NCBI RefSeq assembly: GCF_900107115.1
Contig: NZ_FNOS01000001.1
Location: 496,001-560,000 of the forward strand
Origin: Salimicrobium album
Lineage (GTDB): Bacteria > Bacillota > Bacilli > Bacillales > Halobacillaceae
Direction of reading: 5' to 3'
Length of the DNA stretch: 64,000 nucleotides
Shown: positions 15,504 to 24,518 of the stretch, piece by piece
Numbering within the stretch: the stretch's first letter is position 1
Layout of the letters: each line of letters begins with the position of its first letter
Notes under the pieces: model-generated
Told to the model about the DNA's origin: nothing
Seen by the model: only the letters and a program-made list of their open reading frames with translations
The model's database searches: none
Made by a program: the position numbers and the translations under genes

Positions 15504-17219
15504 ATGAGTAAAAGGACAGGAGAAATAATGACCCGCCAGCTTCTGGACTGGGGAGTGAAACATATTTACGGACTTCCTGGGGACTCTATCAATGAGTTGA
15601 TTGATGATATAAGAAAGGAAGATGAGCTCGGGTTTATACAGGTAAGACATGAAGAAACCGGATCACTTGCCGCTTCGGCAGAAGCGAAACTGACTGGCAA
15701 TCTGGGCGTCTGCCTTTCTATTACTGGTCCTGGAGCCATTCATTTGCTGAACGGACTTTATGATGCAAGGGGGGACCACGCTCCGGTTCTTGCCATTGTG
15801 GGACAGGTGACCAGCACCTCTGTAGGGACAGATGCTTTTCAGGAAATCAATTTGGAACGTATGTTTGAAGACGTAGCCGTATTCAATAAACGTGCTGAGT
15901 CCGCAGAACAAATTCCCGACCTGCTGAACCGGGCTATCCGCACTGCTTATACAGAGAAGGGGGTCTCCGTTTTAATTGTTCCCGACGATCTATTTGCCGA
16001 AAAACAGAAAGAGGAAGGACATCTTACCGCTCCAGGTTATTTCCGGCCTAACATGGCTCCGGTTCAGGAAGATATGAATAAAGCCAGGAAACTTATAGAA
16101 CAGGCAGAAAAACCCGTTATTCTGGCTGGTAAAGGAGCGAGGGGCGCTCAGGAAGAGCTTCTTTCTTTTGCTGAAAAAGTTTCTTCACCTATTATACTGA
16201 GTTTACACGGCAAAGGGCTTATCCCGGATAATCATCCCTACTGTTTAGGACACCATGGACAAATAGGTACGAAACCCGCCTACCACGCCATGAAAGAAAC
16301 GGATCTTCTCATTCTCCTCGGTACCCAGTTCCCTTATCCGGAGTTTCTTCCAGAAGGCGTGCCCGGTATTCAGATAGACAATAAGCCTGAAAATATCGGA
16401 AAGTATTATCCCGTTACCGCAGGACTGGCCGGTGATGCTAAAGACACGCTTCATAAACTGACGTCTTCTCTGACCGGCACGAAAGATGCCGCCTATCTGA
16501 AGAAACAGCAGGAGAGGATGAATGAGTGGCGTATCGCCCTGCAAAAAGAGAAACGCGAAGAGAAAACTCCTATTCAGGCTCCTCAGGTAATGTACCAGAT
16601 AGAAAAGAACATGAAACCGGGAGCGGTGGTTTCAACGGATGTAGGTAACGTTACCGTATGGACCTCCCGTTTTCTGCCGTTTATCGATCAGAAATTCCTG
16701 GTGTCCGGTCAGTTGGCAACTATGGGAGCCGGCCTCCCGGGAGCTATTGCTTCACAGATCACACACCCCGATAAGCAGGTACTCGCTATTTGTGGAGACG
16801 GAGGTTTCTCCATGGCTATGCAGGATTTCGTTACAGCCGTGAAGTATCAGCTTCCGATAAAAGTAATTGTGTTGAACAATGAGAAAATTGGTATGATCAA
16901 ATACGAACAGCAGCAAATGGGACACTTGAACGCAGAGACGGACCTCGGTTCCATGAACTTTGCTAAATTTGCAGAAAGCTGCGGAGGGGAAGGATATCGT
17001 ATTGAAACATTCGAAGAGATGGAGACGAAAATGCAGCAGGCGTTCATCTCCGACAAGCCTGCAGTCATAGATGTTTGTATTGAGGATATGGCACCGCTCC
17101 CGGGTCATATTGATTACGCTTCGGCCGTGAATTACTCTCAATATATCATCAAGAACTTCTTCGAGACCGGAACGATGGACCTTCCCGACATGAAAAAGGC
17201 TGTAAAAAGAATGTTTTGA
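15504..17219 (+). CDS. ydaP: Thiamine-diphosphate-dependent pyruvate oxidase (YdaP-like)
   Basis: A 571-residue enzyme of the acetohydroxyacid synthase/pyruvate oxidase superfamily. The Pyr domain has the catalytic Glu in VRHEETGSLAA. The central FAD/NAD-like domain begins at about residue 190. The PP domain carries the ThDP motif GDGGFSMAMQDF...LNNEKIG (about 433-460). The sequence follows the YdaP/PoxB branch, oxidising pyruvate to acetyl phosphate or acetate plus CO2. ATG start, AAAGGAG seven bases upstream. Preceded by a sigma-B-like promoter, as for the B. subtilis stress gene. Exact product (acetate or acetyl phosphate) is not resolved by sequence. Confidence 0.88.
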   Translation: MSKRTGEIMTRQLLDWGVKHIYGLPGDSINELIDDIRKEDELGFIQVRHEETGSLAASAEAKLTGNLGVCLSITGPGAIHLLNGLYDARGDHAPVLAIVGQVTSTSVGTDAFQEINLERMFEDVAVFNKRAESAEQIPDLLNRAIRTAYTEKGVSVLIVPDDLFAEKQKEEGHLTAPGYFRPNMAPVQEDMNKARKLIEQAEKPVILAGKGARGAQEELLSFAEKVSSPIILSLHGKGLIPDNHPYCLGHHGQIGTKPAYHAMKETDLLILLGTQFPYPEFLPEGVPGIQIDNKPENIGKYYPVTAGLAGDAKDTLHKLTSSLTGTKDAAYLKKQQERMNEWRIALQKEKREEKTPIQAPQVMYQIEKNMKPGAVVSTDVGNVTVWTSRFLPFIDQKFLVSGQLATMGAGLPGAIASQITHPDKQVLAICGDGGFSMAMQDFVTAVKYQLPIKVIVLNNEKIGMIKYEQQQMGHLNAETDLGSMNFAKFAESCGGEGYRIETFEEMETKMQQAFISDKPAVIDVCIEDMAPLPGHIDYASAVNYSQYIIKNFFETGTMDLPDMKKAVKRMF

Positions 17220-17321
17220 CACGTAAAAAAAAACGGCCAGAATCGTTGTTTAATTTAAAAATAGATCTACTGGAAAAACGAATCTTTTTTGCTCTCTTTC
17301 CTTCGAGCTTATTCATTTATT

Positions 17322-17380
17322 AAAAAATAGACACAAATACCGGATTTCAAATCCTTCGGTGTTTGTGTCTATTTATATTT
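17322..17380. terminator. Bidirectional terminator between ydaP and menA
   Basis: AAATAGACACAAA-ACCG pairs with CGGT-TTTGTGTCTATTT, flanked by A and T runs on both sides. The 100 bp before it hold no gene. Confidence 0.88.
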
Positions 17381-17399
17381 TTCTTCGGCTCTTCTCCAC

Positions 17400-18332
17400 T
17401 CAATGTACAACTATCCCTACGAGTAATCCGGCTATAAACAAAAATCCGAAACTCCAGTGGTGGAGGGCCGCCTGCTTCATCACTGCTATTTCTTTCTCCC
17501 TCGTCCCACTACGCCCGAATGCCCGGGGTAGCTTAAAAGCCAGAAAAACGGCCGGGAGAGCGAGCAGAATAAATGGAGTCGCAGCATTCGAAATTGCCAT
17601 CCACAACAATACAACGTAAGGGAGAACGGCCAGAATCGAAAGCGTTCTCGTCACTCTTTTCTTCCCTAATCTGACTGCAATCGTCCTCCTGTGCTGTTCG
17701 TCCTTTTTGATATCACGCACGTTGTTAGTCAGAATCATCATACTGATCAGCAGACCGAAAATTACTGCCGTAGCTGTAGCAGCATAGTTTATGCTTCCTG
17801 TCTGAACAGCGTATCCCAGGAGAGTCGTAGCTACTCCTAGGAAAAGAAAAGCGGTGCATTCTCCAAATCCTAGAGACGCAAGAGACCTGTTGCCGGCAGA
17901 ATAAAAAATCGCTGCAGTGATACCGGCTGTACCTACGATTATTACCCACCAGCCTACGGAAAAGGCGAGCCATAAACCGATCGCTACGGATACCGCCAGC
18001 AGGATTCTGACCACTACCGGTATCCGGGAGTGTGCAGGACCTTCTTTCCCCTTACCTGTTGCTTCCCTCCAGCGTTCCCTGTCCTGACCTCCTTTGAAAT
18101 CAAAATAATCATTCAGCATATTTGCACTTATTTGAATAAGAAGAGTGGCTGTTAGAAGCGCCAGCATAATGTCCACTCGAAATGCTCCATCCCCGGCTGC
18201 CAAAATGCTCCCTGCCAGCACCGGCGCTATTGTACCGCTCCATGTCAGGGGTCTGCTCAATTGCAGCCACGTACCTTTGTATATGTAATTGTCCTGTCCA
18301 GACCGTAAAGCCTGGTACTCGTATTCACTCAT
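17400..18332 (-). CDS. menA: 1,4-dihydroxy-2-naphthoate polyprenyltransferase (MenA/UbiA family)
   Basis: A 310-residue UbiA-type prenyltransferase with about eight TM segments. The two Mg-diphosphate motifs are present: NMLNDYFDFKGGQD and NNVRDIKKDEQ. The pattern fits MenA, which attaches the polyprenyl chain in menaquinone synthesis at the inner membrane. ATG at 18332 has AAAGGAGG upstream; a longer frame to 18419 lacks a site. The gene stands alone, as menA does in B. subtilis. It supplies quinone to mqo and qox in this window. Confidence 0.9.
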   Translation of the reverse strand: MSEYEYQALRSGQDNYIYKGTWLQLSRPLTWSGTIAPVLAGSILAAGDGAFRVDIMLALLTATLLIQISANMLNDYFDFKGGQDRERWREATGKGKEGPAHSRIPVVVRILLAVSVAIGLWLAFSVGWWVIIVGTAGITAAIFYSAGNRSLASLGFGECTAFLFLGVATTLLGYAVQTGSINYAATATAVIFGLLISMMILTNNVRDIKKDEQHRRTIAVRLGKKRVTRTLSILAVLPYVVLLWMAISNAATPFILLALPAVFLAFKLPRAFGRSGTREKEIAVMKQAALHHWSFGFLFIAGLLVGIVVH

Positions 18333-18424
18333 AGTTGCCCCTCCTTTCTCTTTCATTACCCTAATTGGCATGAAGAGAAAACGGAAAGTTCCAGTTGAGT
18401 AAATTAATTCCATCTTCAAAATGC

Positions 18425-18460
18425 AAAAACCCGACCGACTTTACCGACATCGATCGGGCT
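18425..18460 (-). terminator. Terminator of the siderophore-uptake operon
   Basis: On the minus strand, CCCGA and CCGA... pair with TCGG and TCGGG, followed by TTTTTG. Confidence 0.75.
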
Positions 18461-18507
18461 TTCCAAATTTTCTTCGAGGCTTCCCTGTACTTATTCAAAC
18501 GTCCTTC

Positions 18508-19515
18508 CTATTTTCTTGTAAGAAGGTATATAAAGTATGGAGCTCCGATCAGAGCCGTCATGACCCCGGCCGGAAGACCGTCCGGTTCAAGAACGTTCCG
18601 CCCGATTGTGTCTGCCATGAGCAGGAGCCAGCCTCCGAGCAGAAGAGTCAGAGGCATATACAGTTGTGTTCTCGGACCAATGAGAGTTTTTGCCAGGTGA
18701 GGAGCCATCAGGCCTATAAAAGATATACCTCCGGTTACAGAAACTGCGGAAGCGGCCAGAGCTACTGCTGCCATAAGCATCGAGAATCTCTCTTTTCCGA
18801 GCGGGAGACCCAGTTCAATACTCACAGGCTCCGAGAGGTTCAGTATATTCATTCTGTTCGCTTTATAAAAAGTAAAGGGTATTAAAAGCAGAAGCCATGG
18901 GAGCAGTGCCAATATAAAGGGCCAGTCCGCTCCCCATATATCTCCGGCAAGCCATTGGGAAATGAAGTTAACTTTTTCTCTTTCCGCTGATGATATCAGA
19001 ATAATCATCAGTCCCGAGAGTGCCATGGAGAACCCGACACCGACCAGAATCAGTCGAATCGGCTGGAATCCTGCCCGTCTGTCGAACGAAAACAGATAAA
19101 TGGCAACCGCTGTCGCAAGCGCCCCCAGAAATGCCACTGCCGGTAACAGGTAAATGAAGCTGCCCGGTTCAAGTGGAGCAAACAGAAAGAACAGAGCTAC
19201 TGCCGCTCCGGCCCCTGCATTAATACCGATAATACCGGGATCTGCCAGATCATTTCTGGACAGGGACTGTAAAATGGCACCGGACAGGGCAAGCGCCATA
19301 CCAGCAAGCACCGTAACGATTATTCGTGGCAGCCGTACTTGAAAGAAAACGAAATTCTCTTTGAAAGTACCTTCGCCGGCTATTACGGAAGGAAGCCTTG
19401 CAAACGGTACCGAGGAATAGCCGAGAGCCATGCCGAGCAGTGCTGTAATGATGATCAGCGCACTGAAAACTGTCAGGTAAATTTTGAATTTGCGCAGTAC
19501 GGATGGATGGATCAT
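18508..19515 (-). CDS. Iron-siderophore ABC transporter permease (FecCD family), second subunit
   Basis: A 335-residue permease with about nine TM segments. ALSGAILQSLSRNDLADPGIIGINAGAGAA and GGISFIGLMAPHLAKTLIG are the FecCD hallmarks, the latter including the coupling region that contacts the ATPase. It overlaps the preceding permease by four bases (ATGA), indicating translational coupling and a heterodimeric pore. Last gene of a four-gene operon under a Fur box. The siderophore cannot be predicted. Confidence 0.92.
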   Translation of the reverse strand: MIHPSVLRKFKIYLTVFSALIIITALLGMALGYSSVPFARLPSVIAGEGTFKENFVFFQVRLPRIIVTVLAGMALALSGAILQSLSRNDLADPGIIGINAGAGAAVALFFLFAPLEPGSFIYLLPAVAFLGALATAVAIYLFSFDRRAGFQPIRLILVGVGFSMALSGLMIILISSAEREKVNFISQWLAGDIWGADWPFILALLPWLLLLIPFTFYKANRMNILNLSEPVSIELGLPLGKERFSMLMAAVALAASAVSVTGGISFIGLMAPHLAKTLIGPRTQLYMPLTLLLGGWLLLMADTIGRNVLEPDGLPAGVMTALIGAPYFIYLLTRK

Positions 19516-20495
19516 GTGAAACTCTGCCCCTTTCTTTGTACAATAAATAAGAAAAAGGGCAGGCCTATGAAGGAAACGATTGCTGCGACCGGCGTTTCAT
19601 AGGGAGCATTCACCGTACGGGCGAGCGTATCGGCAATCAGCATAAAACCGGCTCCGATTATGGCGGAGGCCGGAAGCACGTTCCGGTAATCGTGCCCGAT
19701 GAGCGGGCGGACAATGTGAGGAATCATAAGACCGAGAAATGCCATATTTCCTACAAGAGCTACTGCTGCTCCTGCAAGAAGTACTATAATGACAAACAAT
19801 GCCCATTTGACTCTTGTTACTCTTTGACCGAGGCCGATAGCAAGTTCCTCATTCAGACTCATAATCGTTAAATGTTTCGCAAAAAACATAGCGACGAAAA
19901 TTCCCAGCAGTACAATGGGAGCAAGAATCTGCACCTGTCCCCAGCTCGTTCCGGACAGTCCTCCGGCCGTCCACATGGAGACATCTTTGGATATCTTGAA
20001 CATCAGGCTTACCCCTTCGGCTATTCCGAATAGAAATGCAGAAATCGCCGCTCCGGCCAGAACAATTCTGAAGGGGGAGAACCCGCCTTTATTCATAGTA
20101 CCCACACCGAAGACGAGAGCCATACCGACACCTGCCCCAATAAAAGAACCGAAAGTGATTCCCAGATAATTTGCATCCGGGAAGAAAGCATAGGTAAAAG
20201 CAAGAGCTGCGTTTGCTCCTGCAGTTAAACCGAGCAGCCCCGGGTCGGCAAGAGGGTTTCTGGTCAGCCCCTGCATGATAGCCCCTGACACGGAGAGTGC
20301 CGCACCGACAAGCATAGCGGCCACTTCCCGAGGCAGACGGATTTCTCTGAGAATCAGCGCCGTACCCTCTAAAGAAGATCCTGTTATTGAAAGCCAAGCT
20401 TCTTTTAAACCGGAGTCAGCAGCGCCAAAGGTCATCGCTATAAAAAAAGATATGAGCATCAAGACGACGCTTGAAATCCACGTCACAATTCGCAT
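19512..20495 (-). CDS. Iron-siderophore ABC transporter permease (FecCD family), first subunit
   Basis: A 327-residue paralogue of the next gene. SVSGAIMQGLTRNPLADPGLLG and VGNMAFLGLMIPHIVRPLIG are the FecCD motifs, and about nine TM segments are present. ATG with only a weak ribosome site (AAGTTGGGA). A hairpin at 20554-20583 between this gene and the binding-protein gene may reduce read-through, giving more binding protein than permease. Confidence 0.92.
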   Translation of the reverse strand: MRIVTWISSVVLMLISFFIAMTFGAADSGLKEAWLSITGSSLEGTALILREIRLPREVAAMLVGAALSVSGAIMQGLTRNPLADPGLLGLTAGANAALAFTYAFFPDANYLGITFGSFIGAGVGMALVFGVGTMNKGGFSPFRIVLAGAAISAFLFGIAEGVSLMFKISKDVSMWTAGGLSGTSWGQVQILAPIVLLGIFVAMFFAKHLTIMSLNEELAIGLGQRVTRVKWALFVIIVLLAGAAVALVGNMAFLGLMIPHIVRPLIGHDYRNVLPASAIIGAGFMLIADTLARTVNAPYETPVAAIVSFIGLPFFLFIVQRKGQSFT

Positions 20496-20553
20496 ATTTG
20501 TCCCAACTTTTCTGTATTAGTTCTACTTGTTACCCGGTAATTCAAAGACTAAA

Positions 20554-20583
20554 GAACAGATGACCCGGCCCGATCATCTGTTC
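20554..20583 (-). terminator. Attenuating hairpin between binding-protein and permease genes
   Basis: GAACAGATGA pairs perfectly with TCATCTGTTC around a 10-base loop. On the minus strand it is followed by a weak T-rich run (TTTAGTCTTTG), so it is more likely a partial terminator or mRNA-stability element than a full stop. Confidence 0.55.
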
Positions 20584-20613
20584 CAAAGTCCGAACTATTG
20601 CACGGGAAATCCT

Positions 20614-21558
20614 TTATTTCTCTCCAAGAAATTTCTCTTTGAAGAAATCGAGTTGATATTCCAGAGAAATAGCGTCATTAAAGTAGAATTTTTTCGCATC
20701 CGCTTCATAAACGTTACCGTTCTTAACAGCCGGTATCGACTGATAAGTTTCCGTCTGTTCAAACGAAGTTTCATTATCGGAATTTTTACTGAAAATAATA
20801 TAGTCACCAGCATATTCAGGCAGCACTTCGGGGGAGATAGCGTAAAATCCCGATTCCATTGCCATTTCTTTTACTTTTTCAGGCATTTTAAGTCCCATTT
20901 CCTGATAGAGAATTTCTGTACCGCGGGCCCAATTATCACCGAATACGTACAATTCCTTTTCAAAATTCTCGATGACGGTCACCGTAGCGTCTTCTCCTAT
21001 TTTTTCTTTGATCTTTTCACCGGTCTCTTTGGCCTCAGCCTTGAATTCATCCACCCATTTCCGGGCTTCCTTCTCTTTGCCCAGGAGTTTTCCGATTTCC
21101 ACGTGCTGCTCCAGATAACCGAGTTCTCCATAAGTATATGTAACGGTCGGAGCAATTTCCTTCAGCTGGCTTACGTTTTCAGTGCTCGCAAGCCCTACAA
21201 TCAGATCCGGGTCGAGTTCGATAATTTTTTCGAGGTTATCGGCGGATACTTCTTCCACACCTTCAAGCTGACCTTCGAAGTTCGGATTCATTTTTGACCA
21301 TGAATCGACTCCGACTACGTTTCCATCCAATTTCAGAACATTCCCTGCATAAGTGGAAAGTACGACGATACGTTCAGGATTCTCAGGAACTTTTACTTCC
21401 TCTCCATTTTCGTTTTCATACGTACGCATGGAAGAACTTTCGGAAGACGATTCTCCCCCCTGCTCTTTCTCCCCGGAGCTTTCCTTATTTTCTCCTGAAC
21501 TGCAGGCACTAAGCGCGACGAGCGCCATCAACAGAAGCATCAGTATTATTTTTTTCAA
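20614..21558 (-). CDS. Iron-siderophore ABC transporter substrate-binding lipoprotein
   Basis: A 314-residue lipoprotein with signal peptide and lipobox LSAC (C19), followed by an acidic, Ser/Glu-rich linker. The class III (FhuD/BtuF-like) binding fold includes PERIVVLSTYAGNVLKL and DLIVGLASTEN. The start is TTG at 21558, chosen because AGAGGAGAG lies about seven bases upstream and it alone gives the positively charged MKKI N-terminus. This start lies 50 bp inside the end of the ATPase gene in another frame, a long overlap for this operon type. Confidence 0.9.
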   Translation of the reverse strand: MKKIILMLLLMALVALSACSSGENKESSGEKEQGGESSSESSSMRTYENENGEEVKVPENPERIVVLSTYAGNVLKLDGNVVGVDSWSKMNPNFEGQLEGVEEVSADNLEKIIELDPDLIVGLASTENVSQLKEIAPTVTYTYGELGYLEQHVEIGKLLGKEKEARKWVDEFKAEAKETGEKIKEKIGEDATVTVIENFEKELYVFGDNWARGTEILYQEMGLKMPEKVKEMAMESGFYAISPEVLPEYAGDYIIFSKNSDNETSFEQTETYQSIPAVKNGNVYEADAKKFYFNDAISLEYQLDFFKEKFLGEK

Positions 21559-22354
21559 TGGTATTCTCTCCTCTGGATAAATTGTAAGTAAAGCAAATCG
21601 GCTTTCCTGTTCTGGGTTCCGGCACGACATCTGCTTCAATGTTGAATACGTCCCGGAGCGTTTCAGCCTGGATGACAAAATGAGCATTCCCTGACTTAAC
21701 AACTTTTCCGTCTTTCAGTGCGATGATATTATCCGCAAAGCGGGCGGCCTGGTTTATATCATGCAGGACCATTACGATTGTCCGCCCTTCCTCCCTGTTA
21801 AGCCGTTCCAGAAGCTCGAGCACTTCGAGCTGGTGCGCCATATCGAGATACGTCGTCGGTTCATCCAGCAGAATCGTCTCCGTTTCCTGAGCCAGAGCCA
21901 TCGCTATCCACACTCGCTGACGCTGACCTCCCGACAAGTTGTCTATGCCGTCATACTTGTAAGCGAGCACACCTGTCATCTCGAGGGACCAGTCAATAAC
22001 TTCATGGTCTTTCTTCGAAAGCTTTCCGAATCCCTTCTGGTGGGGAAACCTTCCGTAAGAGACCAGTTCTCCTACCGTAAGCCCCGGAGCCCCTTCGGGA
22101 GACTGCGGCAAAATGGCCATTCGCTTTGCCAGTTCCCGGGTCGGGTATTTACTGATATTTTTACCATCGAGGGTTATCGCTCCCCCTTTAGCAGGAAGAA
22201 TCCGGGCGATGGTCTTCAAAAGAGTCGATTTCCCGCAGCCGTTTCCCCCTATAATTGTAGTAATCTGACCACTCGGAATATCTACGTTCATATCCTCGAT
22301 TATATTAACGTCGCTATAACCTGCGTCCAGGTTATTAATGTGCATATGGCCCAC
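21509..22354 (-). CDS. Iron-siderophore ABC transporter ATP-binding protein (FecE family)
   Basis: A 281-residue ATPase: Walker A GGNGCGKST, Q-loop LPQSPEGAPG, signature LSGGQRQR, Walker B ETILLDEPT, H-loop VLHDINQ. GTG start with AAAGGAG nine bases upstream; an internal ATG three codons later is further away. The C-terminal tail beyond about residue 262 is hydrophilic, and its last 16 codons overlap the binding-protein start. First gene of the operon, directly behind a Fur box. Confidence 0.93.
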   Translation of the reverse strand: MGHMHINNLDAGYSDVNIIEDMNVDIPSGQITTIIGGNGCGKSTLLKTIARILPAKGGAITLDGKNISKYPTRELAKRMAILPQSPEGAPGLTVGELVSYGRFPHQKGFGKLSKKDHEVIDWSLEMTGVLAYKYDGIDNLSGGQRQRVWIAMALAQETETILLDEPTTYLDMAHQLEVLELLERLNREEGRTIVMVLHDINQAARFADNIIALKDGKVVKSGNAHFVIQAETLRDVFNIEADVVPEPRTGKPICFTYNLSRGENTIEKNNTDASVDGARRA

Positions 22355-22381
22355 AGCCAGGCACTCCTTTCGATGAAGCGA

Positions 22382-22410
22382 TGAGAATGATTATCAACGA
22401 TAATGATAAT
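22382..22410 (-). promoter_or_regulatory. Fur box of the siderophore operon
   Basis: TGAGAATGATTATCA (22382-22396) matches the 7-1-7 Fur consensus with one mismatch, and a GATAATGATAAT block (22399-22410) continues it. It is 28 bases upstream of the ATPase start. Iron repression is expected. Confidence 0.85.
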
Positions 22411-22486
22411 ACTTCAGGTCGATAAAGTCAATAAACCTGAAATATATTTCATTTCCTTTTCTTCCTGTTCCGAATATGTTTTCGTA

Positions 22487-22518
22487 AAAAAGACGCCATC
22501 AAAGATTACGGTGGCGCC
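22487..22518 (-). terminator. Terminator overlapping the end of the ABC-2 permease gene
   Basis: On the minus strand, GGCGCCA pairs with TGGCGTC (one wobble) and is followed by TTTTTT. The stem includes the stop-codon region of the gene. Confidence 0.7.
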
Positions 22519-23512
22519 TTAAGGCTTTGACATTCAAGAGTGTGAAAATAGCGAAGAACATAAGGAGCATAAAGACCTGCCATTGAAGATCACCGAGATT
22601 TTCATTTCTGAGCATGATCCCACGCAGAGCTTCCGCACCATAGGTAAGAGGCATCAATTTGCCGAGCACCTGCACCCAGCTGCTTAATCCTTCTATCGGG
22701 AAAAGTCCCGAGAAAAATAGCTGAGGTACGATAACAAGGGGTATGAACTGGATCATCTGAAATTCATTTTTCGCATATGTGGACAACAAAGTACCGAGAC
22801 TGAGAGCAGTAAGGGCAAGAAGCATCGTAATAAACAATACCATCCACATCTCACCGACCATGTACATATCCAGCACATATACTGAATAGAGAACAATCAG
22901 AACAGATTGCAGGAGCGTAAATAATCCAAACCCGAGCAAATATCCTCCCACCAGCTCGTACCTTTGGATTGGCGTGGCCAGGACCCTTTCGAGAGTACCC
23001 TGGGTCCGTTCCCGGAGAAAAGAAACTCCCCCTACGAGAAATACAAAGAAGAATATAAAGAATCCGATAAGTACAGGACCGGTGTAATCAAAGAAATTCA
23101 TGTCCTCTGAACCATGCCAATATTGAATACTCACTGCTTCTTTTCTATCTACTCCCATCGCCTCCTGAATAGAGGTACGTATCATTTGATGGTCTGTCGG
23201 GTCCGAACCTTCAAGAATTAACAGAGGTCTATTTTCATCCCACTTAAGTAAAGCATCGATCTCCGCATCATTCAGCTGTTTTTGTGCTGTCTTTTCGTCG
23301 AGGATTGATACTTCCATTTTTCCGGAAGCCAGCTGTTCGTAGATTTGTTCCGGTGCTTCCACCACAGCCACTTCAGCCGTCCGGCTGTCATTATCGAGTA
23401 CAAGCCATAAGAGGGATAATATAAGTCCAGGCGCCACTACCATCAGGGCCACACTCCGCTTATCTCTCAGGAATTGGCGTAAAATCCTTTTGGCTACAAT
23501 AAGAATGTTCAA
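22499..23512 (-). CDS. ABC-2 type transporter permease
   Basis: A 337-residue membrane protein. TM1 is at about 20-40, a large extracytoplasmic domain spans about 45-170, then five TM segments, the layout of ABC-2 exporters of the YhgE/NatB/DrrB type. The motif RERTQGTLERVLATPIQRYELVGGY is typical of the cytoplasmic loop before TM3. It overlaps the ATPase gene by four bases. Substrate unknown; drug or Na+ export are the usual assignments. Confidence 0.88.
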   Translation of the reverse strand: MNILIVAKRILRQFLRDKRSVALMVVAPGLILSLLWLVLDNDSRTAEVAVVEAPEQIYEQLASGKMEVSILDEKTAQKQLNDAEIDALLKWDENRPLLILEGSDPTDHQMIRTSIQEAMGVDRKEAVSIQYWHGSEDMNFFDYTGPVLIGFFIFFFVFLVGGVSFLRERTQGTLERVLATPIQRYELVGGYLLGFGLFTLLQSVLIVLYSVYVLDMYMVGEMWMVLFITMLLALTALSLGTLLSTYAKNEFQMIQFIPLVIVPQLFFSGLFPIEGLSSWVQVLGKLMPLTYGAEALRGIMLRNENLGDLQWQVFMLLMFFAIFTLLNVKALRRHRNL

Positions 23513-24216
23513 GCTTCCTCACCTCCGAAATGAAGGAATACATCCTCGAGAGTCTGGGTATGATATTCTCTCTTCCATGCATCCGGGCTTCCCGCAGCTA
23601 TTACTTTCCCCCCACGCAGCATTGCCAGCCGGCCACATTTCTCGGCTTCTTCCATCGAGTGAGTAGTGATCAGAATAGTCGTCCCCTGTTCTTTCAACCG
23701 GTAAAATTCCTTCCAGATGCTGCGGCGTACTACAGGGTCAAGTCCCGTGGTCGGCTCATCCAGTATCAGAATTTCCGGATCGTGAACCATCGCTATCGCC
23801 AAGGATAATCTTCGTCGCATCCCCCCGGAAAAAGAGCCGACGGAACGGTTTCTGTATTCCAGTAGTCCGGTAATACGAAGTACATATTTCATTCTTTCTT
23901 TTTTTTGTTTTCTGAGATAGAAGGAAGAAAAGAAATCAAGATTTTCCCAGGCGGTCAGTTCGTAATAAAGAGCATTTTCCTGAGCCATATAACCGTACCG
24001 TTTCATAAGCGAACGTTTCGGCATTCGCTGGTTCCTCAGCTTCACTTCCCCCTCCTGAGGGATGATCAATCCCGTCATAATGCGCACGAGTGTCGTCTTT
24101 CCGGATCCTGAGGGGCCCAGTAATCCGAATATTTCCCCGCGATCGATGAATATGTCGACATCCTCCAGCACTTTTTCTTTTCCGAATTTATGTGTTATTC
24201 CATTCAGTTCAATCAT
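23509..24216 (-). CDS. ABC transporter ATP-binding protein (exporter type)
   Basis: A 235-residue ATPase: Walker A GPSGSGKTT, signature FSGGMRRR, Walker B ILILDEPTTGLDP, H-loop TTHSMEEAE. Of the NatA/CcmA exporter class. ATG start after a G-rich site (AAGGAAGGGGGG). Translationally coupled to the ABC-2 permease through an ATGA overlap. The pair forms a two-gene operon ending in a terminator at 22487. Confidence 0.92.
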   Translation of the reverse strand: MIELNGITHKFGKEKVLEDVDIFIDRGEIFGLLGPSGSGKTTLVRIMTGLIIPQEGEVKLRNQRMPKRSLMKRYGYMAQENALYYELTAWENLDFFSSFYLRKQKKERMKYVLRITGLLEYRNRSVGSFSGGMRRRLSLAIAMVHDPEILILDEPTTGLDPVVRRSIWKEFYRLKEQGTTILITTHSMEEAEKCGRLAMLRGGKVIAAGSPDAWKREYHTQTLEDVFLHFGGEEA

Positions 24217-24456
24217 TTCGATACCCCCCTTCCTTTATTTTAACTTCTTTCAAAGGATAAAACTCTATTTATACAAAACTATTTAATTTTTTTCTGCTTT
24301 CCTATTTGAAAGTGGTCCGTGGTAATTGTTAAAAACTGAAATTTTTGTAAGAGGTACGTTTTTTTATAATTTTGGAAAAAGCAACTACAGAAAAATTTTT
24401 TTAGTTTCAGTTAACTATTTTATAACTTCTTTAATCTCACAATTAATGTAAAAAGA
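24217..24456. other. AT-rich divergent region between the ABC exporter and katE
   Basis: About 240 bp of AT-rich DNA with poly-A/T tracts and no gene. Only a weak -10-like TATAAA for the exporter is seen. The katE promoter begins at 24457. No PerR box was found. Confidence 0.5.
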
Positions 24457-24482
24457 GTTTCATCTGAATGGAGCGTGGGTAC
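24457..24482 (+). promoter_or_regulatory. Sigma-B-like promoter of katE
   Basis: GTTTCA (24457-24462), 14-base spacer, GGGTAC (24477-24482), 36 bases before the GTG start. A close match to the sigma-B consensus. B. subtilis katE is a classic sigma-B gene. Confidence 0.75.
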
Positions 24483-24518
24483 ATTCCCTAGGAAGACATA
24501 ATGATAAGGAGGATTCGT

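Noticed and set aside
20527-21297. 256-codon open frame on the plus strand
   Set aside because: Antisense to the siderophore-binding lipoprotein; Phe/His-rich, as expected of a reverse frame of an acidic protein.
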